Assembly: GCA_964591455.1 (NCBI GenBank)
Contig: CAZQDZ010000020.1
Coordinates: forward strand, 12,967 to 76,966
Origin: RFSX01 sp964591455
GTDB taxonomy: Bacteria; Bacteroidota; Bacteroidia; Chitinophagales; Saprospiraceae
Direction of reading: 5' to 3'
DNA length: 64,000 nucleotides
Position numbers and translations under genes: made by a program. Numbering within the stretch: the stretch's first letter is position 1; every line of letters begins with the position of its first letter. Below are positions 63,046-64,000 of this stretch, piece after piece. The notes beneath the pieces are model-generated. The model saw nothing but the letters and a program-made list of their open reading frames with translations. It was not told the origin of the DNA and did no database searches.

Positions 63046-63084
63046 GAAGTCCAATATGAGAATGATGACCCTAACGGTTGTATT
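63046..63084 (+). pseudogene. 39-nt coding fragment related to the PorE-like gene
   Basis: Translates as EVQYENDDPNGCI and then a stop; the PorE-like protein has EVQYENNDPNGRI at 61678-61716. 33 of 39 bases match and four of the six changes are at third codon positions that keep the amino acid. Confidence 0.55.
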
Positions 63085-63204
63085 TAGTGCCCATCAAGAC
63101 TAAATGACATTTTAAAACACTTGCAAATTAATTTACTTTGAATGTTTAGTTCTTGAAAGTCATTTTTCATTTACATTTATTCTATGTAGAACAATTCATA
63201 GACA

Positions 63205-64000
63205 ATGAAAAATCATAATACTTCCAAAATCATCCAATTATTAGTCTTGTCCTTTTTTCTAATCAAGTGTACTGAGGATATACCTGTGGTAGAAGAACCA
63301 ACTATTAACTTCCCAGAAACGACAGAACAAGTGTCAGTCAGTATTCTAGGAAGTGTAGAGGACGTAGAAGGCCTCCCTCTTAGGGACGCTATTGTTACCT
63401 GTCTTAACTGTAATCCCATCCAAGAAATTACGACTGACGAGAAAGGAGATTTTAGCTTTTTCAATGTTGATGCCAAAGGTAATTCTGCTTACCTATCTGT
63501 GAAGTCACCTGGCAAATATGATGGCTATCGACGAATGGGATTAGTAGCAGGCAGAAATAATTATACAAGAATCCAACTTAGAGATAAGTTGTCTATTGGT
63601 AGCCTAAGCGCCATGCAAGGCGGTGAGCTCAGTCATGATAGTGGTGCTCGTATCTCCTTACCGGCTGGTGGCATCGTGCAGGCAGATGATTCTTTCTATT
63701 CTGGAGAATATGAAGTCTATATGTCTTGGATAGATCCTATAGGTGATGACCTCAATATGACTATGATGGGTGATCTCAGTGCGATAAATGCAGAGAATAA
63801 TCTTGTGGGTTTATCTACGTTTGGTATGCTGCAAGTGGAATTAGAGGCTCCTGATGGGTCTTCGCTCAATATTGACAATGAGAGCAATGCAATTCTGGAG
63901 TTTCCTATACCGTCTAGTCTGAAAGACAGCGCTCCTAGCACCATTTCTTTATGGTCTTATAATGAAGTTGAAGGCTACTGGATAGAGGAGGGTAGCGCCC
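63205..64000 (+). CDS. Lipoprotein with carboxypeptidase-like domain, 3' end outside window
   Basis: At least 265 residues, open to the window edge. Lipoprotein signal MKNHNTSKIIQLLVLSFFLIKC (Cys22), then a carboxypeptidase-regulatory-like domain (VSILGSVEDVEGLPLRDAIVTC, TTDEKGDFSFFNV, about 43-95) and a beta-rich part with ISLPAGGIVQADDSFYSGEYEVYMSW. This order (lipoprotein, CRD, ISLPAG region) fits Bacteroidota surface proteins with later ZU5-like or similar modules. Function unknown. Confidence 0.8.
   Translation, partial: MKNHNTSKIIQLLVLSFFLIKCTEDIPVVEEPTINFPETTEQVSVSILGSVEDVEGLPLRDAIVTCLNCNPIQEITTDEKGDFSFFNVDAKGNSAYLSVKSPGKYDGYRRMGLVAGRNNYTRIQLRDKLSIGSLSAMQGGELSHDSGARISLPAGGIVQADDSFYSGEYEVYMSWIDPIGDDLNMTMMGDLSAINAENNLVGLSTFGMLQVELEAPDGSSLNIDNESNAILEFPIPSSLKDSAPSTISLWSYNEVEGYWIEEGSA

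Larger units (their letters stand above)
62718..63204. other. Intergenic scrap region
   Basis: 487 bases with no intact gene but several fragments: an inverted piece of the 159-nt repeat (62899-62919), an AATCCTG tandem (62937-62976), a hairpin element (62999-63043) and a coding fragment related to the PorE-like gene (63046-63084). Confidence 0.7.

Overview
The window looks like chromosomal DNA of a Bacteroidota bacterium, most likely of the Saprospiria type. The indicators are a T9SS type A sorting domain, a PorE-like lipoprotein, a fused SecDF, OmpA with thrombospondin type 3 repeats, MopE and FG-GAP surface repeats, a SusC-like TonB receptor with a carboxypeptidase-like N-terminal domain, TATATTTG-type -7 boxes, few strong Shine-Dalgarno sites and several TTG/GTG starts. 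I see no tRNA, rRNA, prophage, complete insertion sequence or CRISPR array. Almost all genes are complete; only the first (a thiolase) and last (a lipoprotein) are cut by the window edges.

Region 1 (1-13 kb) is C1/C2 metabolism. A leftward operon encodes a molybdenum hydroxylase of the aerobic CO dehydrogenase type (coxG-S-L-M-D-E order; the large subunit carries the form II motif AYRGAGR). It is divergent from a DUF4212 small subunit, a sodium:solute (acetate-type) symporter and acetyl-CoA synthetase. Region 2 (13-19.5 kb) combines two lipoproteins and a decayed tandem duplicate with an aromatic amino acid catabolic block: Lrp/AsnC regulator, phenylalanine 4-hydroxylase, pterin dehydratase, DoxX-like protein, aminotransferase, and tryptophan 2,3-dioxygenase.

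Region 3 (19.7-38 kb) holds an OmpA porin, a bacilliredoxin, a tightly coupled module of CX4CH lipoprotein, DUF5777 beta-barrel and di-heme cytochrome, a Wzx-like flippase, a T9SS cargo protein, fdhD with an FdhF/YdeP-type molybdoenzyme, ribA, a glycosyltransferase, ilvE, rdgB, a DUF1573 lipoprotein and a PolX-family protein whose polymerase site looks degraded. Region 4 (38-50 kb) is the most accessory-like part. It has surface-repeat proteins, a 736-residue helicase-like protein that lacks a recognisable P-loop, coupled to an HsdR-N type nuclease, an array of about 159-nt repeats interrupted by a GIY-YIG nuclease gene, YfhO, short hairpin repeats, and an ORF split by an in-frame stop.

Region 5 (50-64 kb) is mostly housekeeping and envelope: a threonine-dehydrogenase-like epimerase, TonB receptor, a LEA-like/DUF547 fusion lipoprotein, a 2-hydroxyacid dehydrogenase, a BON-LysM protein, SecDF, a PorE-like protein, and an intergenic scrap heap with pieces of repeats and a short duplicated coding fragment.

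The strongest candidates for something undescribed are the repeat array with the GIY-YIG gene joined exactly at its stop codon, the helicase-like/HsdR-N pair beside it, the stop-interrupted gene flanked by shared repeats, and the barrel-cytochrome module. All names are from reading motifs by eye; no database search was run.
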